A stretch of 42,894 bases of DNA from a virus, in the IMG/VR virus record IMGVR_UViG_3300021365_000036, positions 1 through 42,894 of that record, one strand, 5' to 3'. The notes beneath the pieces were generated by a model. It ran no database searches, had not been told where the DNA came from, and saw only the letters and a program-made list of their open reading frames with translations. Of this stretch, positions 31,098 to 38,730 are shown piece after piece. How positions within the stretch are numbered: the first letter of the stretch is position 1; every line of letters begins with the position of its first letter. The translations under genes and the position numbers were made by a program.

Positions 31098-31700
31098 ATG
31101 GCTGACAAAGTGAAAAGAGGTAGAGGTCGTCCACCAGGATCCTTAAACAAAAAGACCTTGGCAAAAATTGCCAAAGAACCAAAGACTGTCGTACAAGATG
31201 CTGGCACTGTGAAAACAGCAGAAGATCCTGTATTGGCACTCATACCTAAAGAACCCATCAGACTTGTACCCACTGCGAATGTATTTGAAATATTGGTAGC
31301 AGTAGAGCAAGCAGAAGATGAACAGACTCGTGTCAATGGGTTACAATATTGGGCACAAAAGAATGGAGCATTAAGACCTGTACTTAAATGGCAGTTTGAT
31401 GATGCGATAGAGTCTCGTTTACCCAAAGGTGTCACACCCTTTGAGAAAAACTCTGCACCTGCAGCAGATTTGACAGAATCCTCATTAAGACATGAGTTTA
31501 AAATGTTCAAATATTTTGTAGTAAGTGCATCTGATGTTCAACAGACTAAAAGAGAACACATGTGGATAGAAATGCTAGAGAAGATATCACCTGAAGAGGC
31601 AGCACTAATGGATCAAGTCAAAGACAAAAGATTAGTTGCTTTTAAATCTTTAACTAAAAATTTGGTACAAAAAGCATTTCCAGACCTCATATCTGCCTAA
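31098..31700 (+). CDS. DUF6433-like protein with N-terminal AT-hook-like motif
   Basis: A 200-residue product; ATG 31098 chosen, 4 bases after the RNase H stop, over an in-frame start 24 bases earlier that lies inside that gene. The N-terminus MADKVKRGRGRPPGSLNKKT carries R-G-R-P flanked by basic residues, an AT-hook pattern for minor-groove binding. The main domain (about 60-200: VFEILVAVEQAEDEQTRVNG, RHEFKMFKYFVVSASDVQQT, TKNLVQKAFPDLIS) matches the DUF6433 family of marine phages as I recall it. DNA binding is inferred from the motif; domain function unknown. Confidence 0.7.
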   Translation: MADKVKRGRGRPPGSLNKKTLAKIAKEPKTVVQDAGTVKTAEDPVLALIPKEPIRLVPTANVFEILVAVEQAEDEQTRVNGLQYWAQKNGALRPVLKWQFDDAIESRLPKGVTPFEKNSAPAADLTESSLRHEFKMFKYFVVSASDVQQTKREHMWIEMLEKISPEEAALMDQVKDKRLVAFKSLTKNLVQKAFPDLISA

Positions 31701-31704
31701 ATAT
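31697..31704 (+). promoter_or_regulatory. late-type promoter box variant (CTAAATAT)
   Basis: Overlaps the stop of the DUF6433-like gene; five bases (TCTAT) then ATG 31710. Same octamer as at 15153, and the same box-to-ATG distance as at 4473 and 28476. Confidence 0.5.
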
Positions 31705-31709
31705 TCTAT

Positions 31710-32000
31710 ATGAATAAACTAGGATTAACAGGGGATGACAGATTCATCGACTATGCTACTGATACTGGCAGAGGTGTAGGTGAATTAAGACATTTTGACC
31801 CCATAGTTGGTTTACTACAACTGTATGATTCTAGACTAGATTCAATAGTCGAGTTTTTGTATGATCACTCTATTGAAAAATGGAAGTCAACTGGAGAACG
31901 ATCTGGTTGGACATGTGATTGGACTTACGATGATGTAGAAATACCTGTGCAGAAACAGGAAGATAAAACAACAGGAGTAAAAACAATCTCTCGACTTTAA
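31710..32000 (+). CDS. small protein of unknown function, possible leaderless gene
   Basis: A 96-residue product beginning MNKLGLTGDDRFIDYATDTG, with a helical middle (DPIVGLLQLYDSRLDSIVEF) and several Trp residues toward the C-terminus (IEKWKSTGERSGWTCDWTYD). It has no Shine-Dalgarno and lies 5 bases after a late-type box. No recognisable domain. Confidence 0.7.
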   Translation: MNKLGLTGDDRFIDYATDTGRGVGELRHFDPIVGLLQLYDSRLDSIVEFLYDHSIEKWKSTGERSGWTCDWTYDDVEIPVQKQEDKTTGVKTISRL

Positions 32001-32032
32001 AGACGACGGAGGGAGGAGAACCTTTAACCAAC

Positions 32033-32046
32033 TTAGGAGGTGATCC
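32033..32046 (+). promoter_or_regulatory. exceptionally long Shine-Dalgarno sequence
   Basis: TTAGGAGGTGATCC matches 13 of 14 bases of the complement of the typical bacterial 16S rRNA 3' end. It ends directly at ATG 32047, with GGAGG 6 bases from the ATG. A second purine block (GGAGGGAGGAG) lies at about 32008-32018. Confidence 0.75.
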
Positions 32047-32220
32047 ATGTATCATAGTAAACTGTTGTCAAACCCTTGTGTAAAAATTGATAAGACTATC
32101 AATGCAATTAATCGAAAGATTAGACATAAGAGGACAGCGAATTCAAAAAAAGCAATGCTTAGGAGGAATCGCGATAAGTTGATCGAAGATTTAAACGAAC
32201 TATCAGAATTGATGAGATAA
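32047..32220 (+). CDS. small basic protein (57 aa) behind a very strong ribosome-binding site
   Basis: A 58-codon frame ending TAA 32218-32220. The product begins MYHSKLLSNPCVKIDKTINA and continues with a Lys/Arg-rich helix (IRHKRTANSKKAMLRRNRDK), ending in an acidic helix (IEDLNELSELMR). The near-complete 16S complementarity upstream is the main evidence that it is translated, probably at high level. Possible small nucleic-acid-binding or host-interacting protein; no family recognised. Confidence 0.75.
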   Translation: MYHSKLLSNPCVKIDKTINAINRKIRHKRTANSKKAMLRRNRDKLIEDLNELSELMR

Positions 32221-32244
32221 AAAGTATAAGATGAGTTCGTTTAG

Positions 32245-32343
32245 TAAGGTCTTCAAAAAGACTATAAATAAATTCTGCTAGACATAACTTTGATAATTGT
32301 TTAGAACATCATGTCACTATGCTAGTCGAAGACCTTATTTTTT
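32245..32343 (+). ncRNA. large-loop terminator-like RNA structure
   Basis: TAAGGTCTTC (32245-32254) pairs perfectly with GAAGACCTTA (32328-32337), followed by T6 (32338-32343). Inside, after an A5 bulge, GACTA (32260-32264) pairs with TAGTC (32323-32327), and GACAT (32281-32285) can pair with ATGTC (32311-32315). The shape is a Rho-independent terminator with an unusually long, structured loop, or a roughly 100-base small RNA ending in one. No coding frame fits. A late-type box (TATAAATA) lies inside the loop at 32263. Confidence 0.6.
32263..32270 (+). promoter_or_regulatory. late-type promoter box inside terminator loop
   Basis: An exact TATAAATA within the loop of the 32245-32343 hairpin. 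A transcript starting here (about 32276) would carry only the 3' arm of the terminator stem and would therefore not fold the terminator, giving a leader into the gene at 32359. Confidence 0.5.
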
Positions 32344-32358
32344 AATTATGGAGTAATT

Positions 32359-33300
32359 ATGCAAACACATTATATAACAATTGAAGATTTAACAGCAGTG
32401 GTAAATCTAGTCGACGTCGTGACAACACGAGGTGGTCTTAGAGGAAACGAACTGTCACCCATCGCTCGACTGAGGGATGTATGCGAAGCAGAAGCAAAGC
32501 ATCAAACCGAAGAAAGAATTAAGCAACAACAAGAAGCACTCTTACAACAGCAAGAACAAGAAGAACTTAAAAAGACTTCTGAAAATAATGCACTTGCAAA
32601 TGAAAGACAGCAAAGAAAAGAATTACAGCAAAGACTTGATAGACTTCAAGCAGAAATGCAAAGACAGGGATTGGAGACAGATGTGCCGAAAGCAGTTAAA
32701 GTAGAAACAACAACACGACCACAAACACCTGTGGTAGCAAATGATGAACCTAAGAAACCATCACGTGCAGTTAAAATGGCACAGATGTTTAGGGAACAAG
32801 CAGATGACTTTGTATCAGGTGATGTTACAGAAGATACACCGAGTGCTGTCGAAGATGCTGCGAATGTGATGAGTGATTATGAACCATCTATATCTGATGT
32901 GAAAGAGTCAACAGACTTCGTTGTACCTGAAACTCATTCTCAAGAAGAAACAAAAAAGGTTTCTACAGATGATTTGTTCGCACAAGTTAGAGTAAAATCA
33001 GAAGAAGAACAAAAAGCAGAACCAGAAGTTACAGTAGAAGATCCTTTTGAAGAGTTTACAGAAGAGAACGAAACACTAGTGATACCTGATAAGAAAGAAC
33101 TCAATGCAATGACGAAAGCAACGATCAAAGAAGTTGCTGAAGGATTAGGATTAGAGGTTAATCTTAAAGACACTAAAGTTAATATGATCAAATCTTTCGA
33201 TAAGCAAGCAAAGAAAATGGTCAAAGAATTAACAGACGCAGGTGAGGTTGAATCTAATATCGAATCTGACTGGACAGAAGCATCATATACTAAAGACTAA
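32359..33300 (+). CDS. coiled-coil protein with C-terminal HeH/SAP-like domain
   Basis: A 313-residue product with GGAG 5 bases before the ATG. The N-terminal domain (1-45) TIEDLTAVVNLVDVVTTRGG, then LSPIARLRDVCEA, is a short helical module conserved in marine phages. Residues about 46-105 are a Gln/Glu/Lys coiled coil (EERIKQQQEALLQQQEQEEL). About 115-250 is acidic and probably disordered. About 255-290 (MTKATIKEVAEGLGLEVNLK) resembles an HeH/SAP-type DNA-binding helix pair. Possibly a scaffold or DNA-associated structural protein; function unknown. Confidence 0.65.
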   Translation: MQTHYITIEDLTAVVNLVDVVTTRGGLRGNELSPIARLRDVCEAEAKHQTEERIKQQQEALLQQQEQEELKKTSENNALANERQQRKELQQRLDRLQAEMQRQGLETDVPKAVKVETTTRPQTPVVANDEPKKPSRAVKMAQMFREQADDFVSGDVTEDTPSAVEDAANVMSDYEPSISDVKESTDFVVPETHSQEETKKVSTDDLFAQVRVKSEEEQKAEPEVTVEDPFEEFTEENETLVIPDKKELNAMTKATIKEVAEGLGLEVNLKDTKVNMIKSFDKQAKKMVKELTDAGEVESNIESDWTEASYTKD

Positions 33301-33986
33301 TGGAAAAGATCTCAAAAGACGGAAAAACATTCTACAGAAGTAGGATATTCAAACATGCTGAGCAAAAAGTCAACATCTGTATACCCTGCCCAATCGCAGA
33401 CACAATAAATGCTAAGACTCCAGAATGTCCAAGTGGTTGGTTGGTTTTTGTTGGCAAATCTATACGATTCTATGTCAATGAAGATTGGAAAAAGAAACTC
33501 TCTACAACTAAAAACAAATGGGATGTTTCTGAACGCATGTGGCAGAGCAAAGTAAAAGGTGAAGCAAGCAATAATGATTATGTAACTTATGCATTTGATG
33601 AAGAACTTCTCAAAGATAAAACTGACTGGAAGGCAGGGGATGACTTACTGTTTGAACACATTATTCCAAAAACAGGTATAGACTATATTCAAATATCATT
33701 TCATAAAAGAGATGAAGATATGCCTAAAATGATGTATGCAACACAAGAAAAAGAAATCTATCGAGTTATTAAGAACACACTATTGATTCAAGGTGATGAA
33801 GATCTTGCTAAAACTTTAGAAAAGAATCAAGCATTTGTTGAGATGAAAAATATAGAGTCTCAAGTAGATGGTGAAATTGATTCTGTCAAGATCACTGTTT
33901 GGGATGGTACAGGATCCATTCTACATGAATTCGATAGTGATGCATCGGAGCAACAGTTAATCAATGTTCAACCTGTCGAATTATAA
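33300..33986 (+). CDS. protein of unknown function
   Basis: A 228-residue product overlapping the preceding stop (TAATGG). It starts MEKISKDGKTFYRSRIFKHA and has a Cys pair near the N-terminus (NICIPCP), a beta-rich middle (GWLVFVGKSIRFYVNEDWKK) and an acidic C-terminus (VDGEIDSVKITVWDGTGSIL). No family recognised. Its end overlaps the following sulfotransferase-like gene by 23 bases, so the two are probably co-translated. Confidence 0.65.
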   Translation: MEKISKDGKTFYRSRIFKHAEQKVNICIPCPIADTINAKTPECPSGWLVFVGKSIRFYVNEDWKKKLSTTKNKWDVSERMWQSKVKGEASNNDYVTYAFDEELLKDKTDWKAGDDLLFEHIIPKTGIDYIQISFHKRDEDMPKMMYATQEKEIYRVIKNTLLIQGDEDLAKTLEKNQAFVEMKNIESQVDGEIDSVKITVWDGTGSILHEFDSDASEQQLINVQPVEL

Positions 33987-34980
33987 TTACGAAACCAGAG
34001 ATATCCCAGAACAATGGCATGCTTATGTTGAAGGATTGAATCAGCATTATGGCAACTTCAATGACTTTGGTCGACAAGTTCTAGAGAATAATCTTATACC
34101 CCACAGACTCAAACAATACTTTGGTCTCAAAGCAGAGTTTGAAAAGCATGACAATCTAGATCATGACTTTCCTCTAATACAAATAATGTCTATGCCCAGA
34201 AGTGGGTCAACTTATCTACATCGATGTTTAGCAACATCAGGCATCTTTCATGGTCCACAGTTCTTTGAGTTTCAGCAACCATTACCTATCACGGATGATA
34301 TTAATAGACAAAAGAAGATAGATGATTGTAAAAAAATCACAGAGTTGTTTCAATTCAAATCATTTGGTGGAACACATACAGTAGGAGCAGAAGATTTTGA
34401 AGACGATCCGCAAGCATTATTTCCACCCATGTTGGCAGACAGTATTCACTTTGCATTTCGATGTAAACCATTTGTTGAATATTGTCACCAAAGATACAAG
34501 AAAAACAACGATGCTCTCATATGGCAAAAATCATTTTATAATTTGCTATGGAGAAATAAACAAGCAGAGTTCTTTCTCTGTAAAACCCCACTCTTAACAG
34601 CAAACAGTGTAAAAGACTTTAAAGAAGTGTTCCCTAATTCTAAAATCATCTGGATCACACGTGACAAAGATGCTCAGAAAGAATCTCTTACGAATGCCTT
34701 GTATAACTATAGAAAGAATTACACTAACATATCAAAGGTAGAATGCAATCTAGATGCATATGATATCAATCGAAATGCTACAGAAAGATATCGCGATATG
34801 GTGTCAGTAGACCATTTACATGTTACATATGATGAATTAGTACAAAATCCAATGAGAATTATGTCTAAAATATTTGAATACTGCAATCTAGATGCAACTA
34901 AATACTATGGCAAGATGGAAACTGGAATTGCTAACTTAGTTGAAATAAGAAAAGCATTTGGTGCGATTCCTCAAAAGTAA
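33964..34980 (+). CDS. sulfotransferase family protein
   Basis: A 338-residue protein and the most canonical of the four sulfotransferase-like genes here. The 5'-phosphosulfate loop is IMSMPRSGSTYLHRCL (P-R-S-G-S/T-x-L at about 78-85). The 3'-phosphate motif is KIIWITRDKDAQKESLTNAL (R233, S241). HVTYDELVQNP further on is the usual C-terminal signature of the Sulfotransfer_3-type family. Expected to use PAPS to sulfate a carbohydrate, lipid or protein. The N-terminal 70 residues are an extra helical region. Acceptor unknown. Confidence 0.85.
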   Translation: MFNLSNYNYETRDIPEQWHAYVEGLNQHYGNFNDFGRQVLENNLIPHRLKQYFGLKAEFEKHDNLDHDFPLIQIMSMPRSGSTYLHRCLATSGIFHGPQFFEFQQPLPITDDINRQKKIDDCKKITELFQFKSFGGTHTVGAEDFEDDPQALFPPMLADSIHFAFRCKPFVEYCHQRYKKNNDALIWQKSFYNLLWRNKQAEFFLCKTPLLTANSVKDFKEVFPNSKIIWITRDKDAQKESLTNALYNYRKNYTNISKVECNLDAYDINRNATERYRDMVSVDHLHVTYDELVQNPMRIMSKIFEYCNLDATKYYGKMETGIANLVEIRKAFGAIPQK

Positions 34981-34981
34981 T

Positions 34982-35413
34982 ATGAGCGACGAATACTACG
35001 ATATACAAAATGACTTTGGATTCACAGCAGTTGACAGTGATGAATTAGTCACAGCCACTGGTGAATCTGCAGGCATTAATGAAGAACTTGCTAAGAGATT
35101 AGAAGAAGTCTCAACCTCAAGTGCAAGTAGTGCTAGTTCTAAGCAACTAGAAGAACTTGATGCTAAGGTTGATAACATGCAGAGATTGCTTGCTTCAGCA
35201 TTAACTGAATTAGAAAATGCTAAAGAAAACTCACTAGCGACCACTGACCAACAAGTAGTATTATATAAAGATAAGTTAATAGAAATTGAGAAGATGATAT
35301 TGCCATTGTTGTATAACCTTATGAAGAACGAAGAGAAGGAATACATCTATTGGCCAAATAGAAAACCAATCATCACGAGTCAAATCGAAAACATTAAAAA
35401 ACTAACAAGATGA
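34982..35413 (+). CDS. conserved T4-like phage coiled-coil protein
   Basis: A 143-residue product; ATG 34982 (MSDEYYDIQNDFGFTAVDSD) chosen over an in-frame start 24 bases earlier inside the sulfotransferase gene. The acidic DFGFTAVD opening, central coiled coil (KQLEELDAKVDNMQRLLASA) and C-terminal KNEEKEYIYWPNRKPI identify a protein conserved in cyanophage-type myoviruses. Function unknown; probably an assembly or replication accessory factor. Confidence 0.75.
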   Translation: MSDEYYDIQNDFGFTAVDSDELVTATGESAGINEELAKRLEEVSTSSASSASSKQLEELDAKVDNMQRLLASALTELENAKENSLATTDQQVVLYKDKLIEIEKMILPLLYNLMKNEEKEYIYWPNRKPIITSQIENIKKLTR

Positions 35414-35586
35414 GTCCAGAACAAATTGCTTACATCATAACTATAGTAATGTGCGCAGTTATATCTTACAATAAAGGTCTGCGACAAGGAGCCACAGCGA
35501 TGGTGACTGAATTGACAGATACAAACATATTAAGCAAAAAGAACTTAGAGAAGTTCATTAAAATTAAAGCAGAGGAAGTTCAATGA
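35410..35586 (+). CDS. small single-pass membrane protein (58 aa)
   Basis: ATG 35410 overlaps the preceding stop (ATGA), and TGA 35584-35586 overlaps the next ATG. An N-terminal hydrophobic helix (QIAYIITIVMCAVISY) is followed by a polar helical tail (ATAMVTELTDTNILSKKNLE). Overlap junctions on both sides support it. Function unknown. Confidence 0.65.
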   Translation: MSPEQIAYIITIVMCAVISYNKGLRQGATAMVTELTDTNILSKKNLEKFIKIKAEEVQ

Positions 35587-36143
35587 TAACAGTAGAGATA
35601 ATCTCAACATTTACATACACACCCAGTGATGTAGAATCTTTTTATACAAACATGACTACCAATGTGTTTGACCTCTCAACCAATAAGTACAGATCTGGTG
35701 CAACTTTTATACAAAAAGATGCCTTCAACAACTATGTTGATAATGGATCTATCAGCGATGTTACAGTTGAAAAGATTGATTCTAACACCAAAGTTAAACT
35801 TACAGTTGAATGGTACAACGCAGCAGATTGGTGTGAGTTCACAAAAGGAGAGGATTCTAATGCAGCAAAACTAGCAGATGCATCCCATTCTAGCATGAAA
35901 CACTTACACATGAAAGATAGAATTGATAATGCCATGGTAGTAGACTATGATGCCCAAGACGATCAAGGCACACTTTTTTACAACAACTATTGTAATTGGG
36001 TATTAGCAAACAAACAAGCACATCTAGATGAAGGCAAATCTGCAGATTTCGCTCATTGCGAAATCTTATTATTAGATGACAAACATGCTAGTTATTCTGT
36101 ACCATCAGGTGGATGGGCATGGAGTCAATGGGATAATTCATAA
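35583..36143 (+). CDS. tandem paralogue family, copy 1
   Basis: A 186-residue product, the first of three adjacent related genes. Shared features are an N-terminal MITVEIISTFTYTPSDVESF strand-helix, T-N-V-F-D...T-N-K-Y, then AFNNYVDNGSISDVTVEKI, a KLTVEWYNAADWCEF strand-turn, and a C-terminal LLLDDKHASYSVPSGGWAW. Beta-alpha alternation suggests a small alpha/beta fold. No known family. The divergence between copies is large, so the duplication is old or under diversifying pressure. Confidence 0.7.
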   Translation: MITVEIISTFTYTPSDVESFYTNMTTNVFDLSTNKYRSGATFIQKDAFNNYVDNGSISDVTVEKIDSNTKVKLTVEWYNAADWCEFTKGEDSNAAKLADASHSSMKHLHMKDRIDNAMVVDYDAQDDQGTLFYNNYCNWVLANKQAHLDEGKSADFAHCEILLLDDKHASYSVPSGGWAWSQWDNS

Positions 36144-36652
36144 TGATAACCCACAGCATTACATATACAGTCGATAATGCAATTGACTTCGCGAACAATA
36201 TAGGTTCTGTTATTATAGATACCCATACAAAAAAATATCGCGATGTTGCAGCAACTTATTTTTCTGCTGTGTCAGCATTTAACAGTGCTGTTGATGCTGG
36301 ACATATCAATGCTGTAAAAATAATTGAGAATGACTCAACACATGTCACTCTCTCTATCATCTGGAACGACACATCAGAATGGTTGAATTATATGAAGACT
36401 AATTGGGAAGGAGAGACAGGCATTTCTATCAATTATAGGAATACTCGAGCATTATGGAATGCAACGATAAATTATTCTTATGATGAAACCAATGAAACAG
36501 CAAGAGACCATTATGAAGAATGGTGTAATTATGTACTGAAAGAGGTTTCTCAAAAAGAAGAACATTGTAACATATTTACACTTTCAGCATTAGATGATAA
36601 ACACCCACAGTTTGCTGCTCCAGCAGAAGGATGGGCAATACCTTCCGAATAA
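36143..36652 (+). CDS. tandem paralogue family, copy 2
   Basis: A 169-residue product overlapping copy 1 by one base. Corresponding segments: MITHSITYTVDNAIDFANNI, DTHTKKYRDVAATYF, AFNSAVDAGHINAVKII, VTLSIIWNDTSEWLNYMKTN and LSALDDKHPQFAAPAEGWAI. Positions of AFN...VD.G.I..V, the W-containing strand turn and the LDDKH...P..GW ending align with copies 1 and 3. Function unknown. Confidence 0.7.
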   Translation: MITHSITYTVDNAIDFANNIGSVIIDTHTKKYRDVAATYFSAVSAFNSAVDAGHINAVKIIENDSTHVTLSIIWNDTSEWLNYMKTNWEGETGISINYRNTRALWNATINYSYDETNETARDHYEEWCNYVLKEVSQKEEHCNIFTLSALDDKHPQFAAPAEGWAIPSE

Positions 36653-36655
36653 ATT

Positions 36656-37144
36656 ATGATCACAACAACCAATCGATATAATGTAAGTAATGTGAATGAA
36701 TTTCATCATCATATGGTTACAAATGTCATCGATCCAGAAACTAATCAGTATGTCGTAGACATCATCCCAATCTTTTCAGGTGCACAGACATTTAATGATT
36801 ATGTAGACGCAACAGGCATCATAGAATCTGTAGAACTAATCAAAGGCAATGATTATGTAGAACTACAGATCAAATGGTCAAATGAGGAGACTTGGTTATC
36901 ATTCTGCAAAGAAAACTTTGGAACTGATAACGGATTATCCAATCAGCATAGGTTTGTCAGATCAAATTACAATGGTGATATTAAATATGAGTCCGACACA
37001 GAATCAGGACAAGCACTTATTAATGATTTTTTAGATTTTATAGTTGAAACAGTAGATTCAATGGACGATGAAGATAAGAACAAAACTTATGCAAGTCTTC
37101 CCCTAACCGATAGCAGGTTTAAAATACCCGAATCTGGTTGGTAA
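36656..37144 (+). CDS. tandem paralogue family, copy 3
   Basis: A 162-residue product 3 bases after copy 2. Corresponding segments: MITTTNRYNVSNVNEFHHHM, DPETNQYVVDIIPIF, TFNDYVDATGIIESVELI, VELQIKWSNEETWLSFCKEN and LPLTDSRFKIPESGW. It lacks the KHA/KHP element of copies 1 and 2 (DSRF instead) and is shorter at the C-terminus. Function unknown. Confidence 0.7.
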   Translation: MITTTNRYNVSNVNEFHHHMVTNVIDPETNQYVVDIIPIFSGAQTFNDYVDATGIIESVELIKGNDYVELQIKWSNEETWLSFCKENFGTDNGLSNQHRFVRSNYNGDIKYESDTESGQALINDFLDFIVETVDSMDDEDKNKTYASLPLTDSRFKIPESGW

Positions 37145-37160
37145 ATAAAACCTTTACATT

Positions 37161-37775
37161 ATGAAAATTCTCACATTAGGTGGTCGCACAGGACTAGGAA
37201 AAGCACTCTACGAAGAGTTATCCCCCCAACATGAAGTACTCCGAACAACTAGAAGTTGGCAACGCACACAGAAACAAAAAATAGATAAATACATTCAGTT
37301 GAATCTCAACAATCTCATGCAAGTCTCAAATTTTGTAGACAATGCACCCGATGTTGATGTTGTGATAGGAGTTGCGCATCAATGGGAAGTAGAGAGAGAA
37401 GATTCCGACATGATGATGACAGGAATGAATGGTTCTCCTGCCATGGATCAAAATTTATGGACACTCAACGAAAGGTTTACTGCTAATGTGACTTCTTACT
37501 TAGCAATCTATCGAGAGTATGTCAAGAGAGGTACACCCATTGTTCACATCAGTAGTATTGCTGCCGATGCTAATCATAAAGACATTCGTGTCTCTGCTAG
37601 TTATCGGATATATAAGTTATCGCAAGTTGAAATCTGCAAAGCACTCACCCAAGAAGCAGGTGGAAAAATCCTTGTCCTCGATCCAGGAGTATGGGGACTT
37701 CAAGACAGCATTGCGCAAATTAAAGCAAAAGAAATAGCAAAAATGACTATCTCACACTATGAGAAATACTTATAA
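37161..37775 (+). CDS. short-chain dehydrogenase/reductase-like protein
   Basis: A 204-residue Rossmann-fold protein. The nucleotide-binding loop ILTLGGRTGLGKAL (G-x-x-x-G-x-G, about 7-13) is followed by TTRSWQR, whose Arg residues could favour NADP(H). The catalytic region has VHISSIAAD (Ser) and ASYRIYKLSQVE (Y-x-x-x-K). VLDPGVWG is the conserved P-G turn. It is shorter than typical SDRs (about 250) but holds the full catalytic set. It lies just upstream of the Rieske-type catalytic-domain pair, so it may act in the same pathway. Confidence 0.75.
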   Translation: MKILTLGGRTGLGKALYEELSPQHEVLRTTRSWQRTQKQKIDKYIQLNLNNLMQVSNFVDNAPDVDVVIGVAHQWEVEREDSDMMMTGMNGSPAMDQNLWTLNERFTANVTSYLAIYREYVKRGTPIVHISSIAADANHKDIRVSASYRIYKLSQVEICKALTQEAGGKILVLDPGVWGLQDSIAQIKAKEIAKMTISHYEKYL

Positions 37776-37782
37776 TATAACT

Positions 37783-37950
37783 ATGGAAGATTGGGGTAGT
37801 TTGAACGATACATTAGAAGAACAGTTAAGAAGGCAGATTATCGCACTCAAGAAAGAGAACAAAGCATTAACATCAGAAAATGCTGTTCTCAAAACCAATG
37901 TAAACCAATTACAAAAACTATACTATGAAACTCTCAAGGAGAAAAAATGA
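37783..37950 (+). CDS. small coiled-coil protein
   Basis: A 55-residue product starting MEDWGSLNDTLEEQLRRQII. The ATG at 37783 is preceded by TATAATATAACT and is preferred to an in-frame ATG 24 bases earlier inside the SDR gene. Leu/Ile heptads with KKENKALTSENAVLKTNVNQ give a clear leucine-zipper-like coiled coil. Its end overlaps the next gene by 4 bases. Function unknown. Confidence 0.65.
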   Translation: MEDWGSLNDTLEEQLRRQIIALKKENKALTSENAVLKTNVNQLQKLYYETLKEKK

Positions 37951-38189
37951 AAATTAATGTTTATGATATGACACCTGCCGAAAAGTATATGGCGAATCTG
38001 GGGAGAGAGATTGTAAAGTCAGCAGAAGAAATGCTTATTCAATACAATGATGAAGAATGGAATGCTGCGATTACTGCAGGTGACAAACTTACTCGATTTG
38101 GTAGCATGTATGGACCCAAGAGTTTTAAAGATGACTTCTCTAGTACAGAACGAAAGGTTATTCTAAGATACATTGATAAAAAGGACTAA
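37947..38189 (+). CDS. small protein of unknown function
   Basis: An 80-residue product starting MKINVYDMTPAEKYMANLGR, with GGAG about 8 bases upstream inside the previous gene. Mainly helical and charged, ending SSTERKVILRYIDKKD. No known motif. It is followed one base later by the first Rieske-type catalytic-domain gene. Confidence 0.65.
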   Translation: MKINVYDMTPAEKYMANLGREIVKSAEEMLIQYNDEEWNAAITAGDKLTRFGSMYGPKSFKDDFSSTERKVILRYIDKKD

Positions 38190-38190
38190 C

Positions 38191-38730
38191 ATGTATTCTG
38201 AACAAGCACAAAGGAAGATCGATAAGTATGAAATATACAAAGAGCATTACTTAACTCTTCCTGCACCAGCATTCATCATGACAATGAATGCTTTTGATAT
38301 TCCTCATCTAGAACATCTACACAACTTTACTAATGTAGAAGTGGTACACACTTCATTTGAAAGATATGCTTTTATATGCTACAAGGCAACAATGCCTGGA
38401 GGCAAGCATAATTTCATGACCAAAATTGCATCTCATAAGAGAGACGAGTTAATCGTTGACAATTACAACCTGAATGGTGACTATATGTACACAACGATAG
38501 AAACCAATGAAAATATAGATGAAAACTCTTGTAAACACAAAGAAATCTTCTTATATAACACTGAATCTCCCAAATTCAACCGAGTTTTTATGGAGTCAGT
38601 GTTTAAAGCAAAGCAACCTATAACAAGAGAGGATGAAGACATATTGGATCAAGTGTCTATACATATTCCAGAATCAGATATTGATCCTATATTGGATAAT
38701 TATATAAAATGGTACCAGAATCAGACTTAG
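38191..38730 (+). CDS. Rieske-oxygenase-type catalytic domain without Rieske domain, copy 1
   Basis: A 179-residue product (ATG 38191 after AAGGAC). TMNAFDIPHLEHLHNF gives N33, D36, H39 and H44, the spacing D-x2-H-x4-H of the mononuclear-iron site in ring-hydroxylating oxygenases of the KshA type. REDEDILDQVSIHIPESDID near the end parallels the Q-D-x-x-I-W segment that carries the third ligand (candidate D148), and LDNYIKWYQ parallels the usual final helix. No C-x-H...C-x2-H Rieske cluster exists. Substrate and electron source unknown; the assignment is by motif. Confidence 0.6.
   Translation: MYSEQAQRKIDKYEIYKEHYLTLPAPAFIMTMNAFDIPHLEHLHNFTNVEVVHTSFERYAFICYKATMPGGKHNFMTKIASHKRDELIVDNYNLNGDYMYTTIETNENIDENSCKHKEIFLYNTESPKFNRVFMESVFKAKQPITREDEDILDQVSIHIPESDIDPILDNYIKWYQNQT

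Noticed and set aside
37153-37163. TTTACATTATG before the SDR gene (and the similar string at 15163) as early-type promoters
   Set aside because: The TTTACA is only a few bases from the ATG, so no -10 box can lie between; any -10 would be inside the coding region and none matches.
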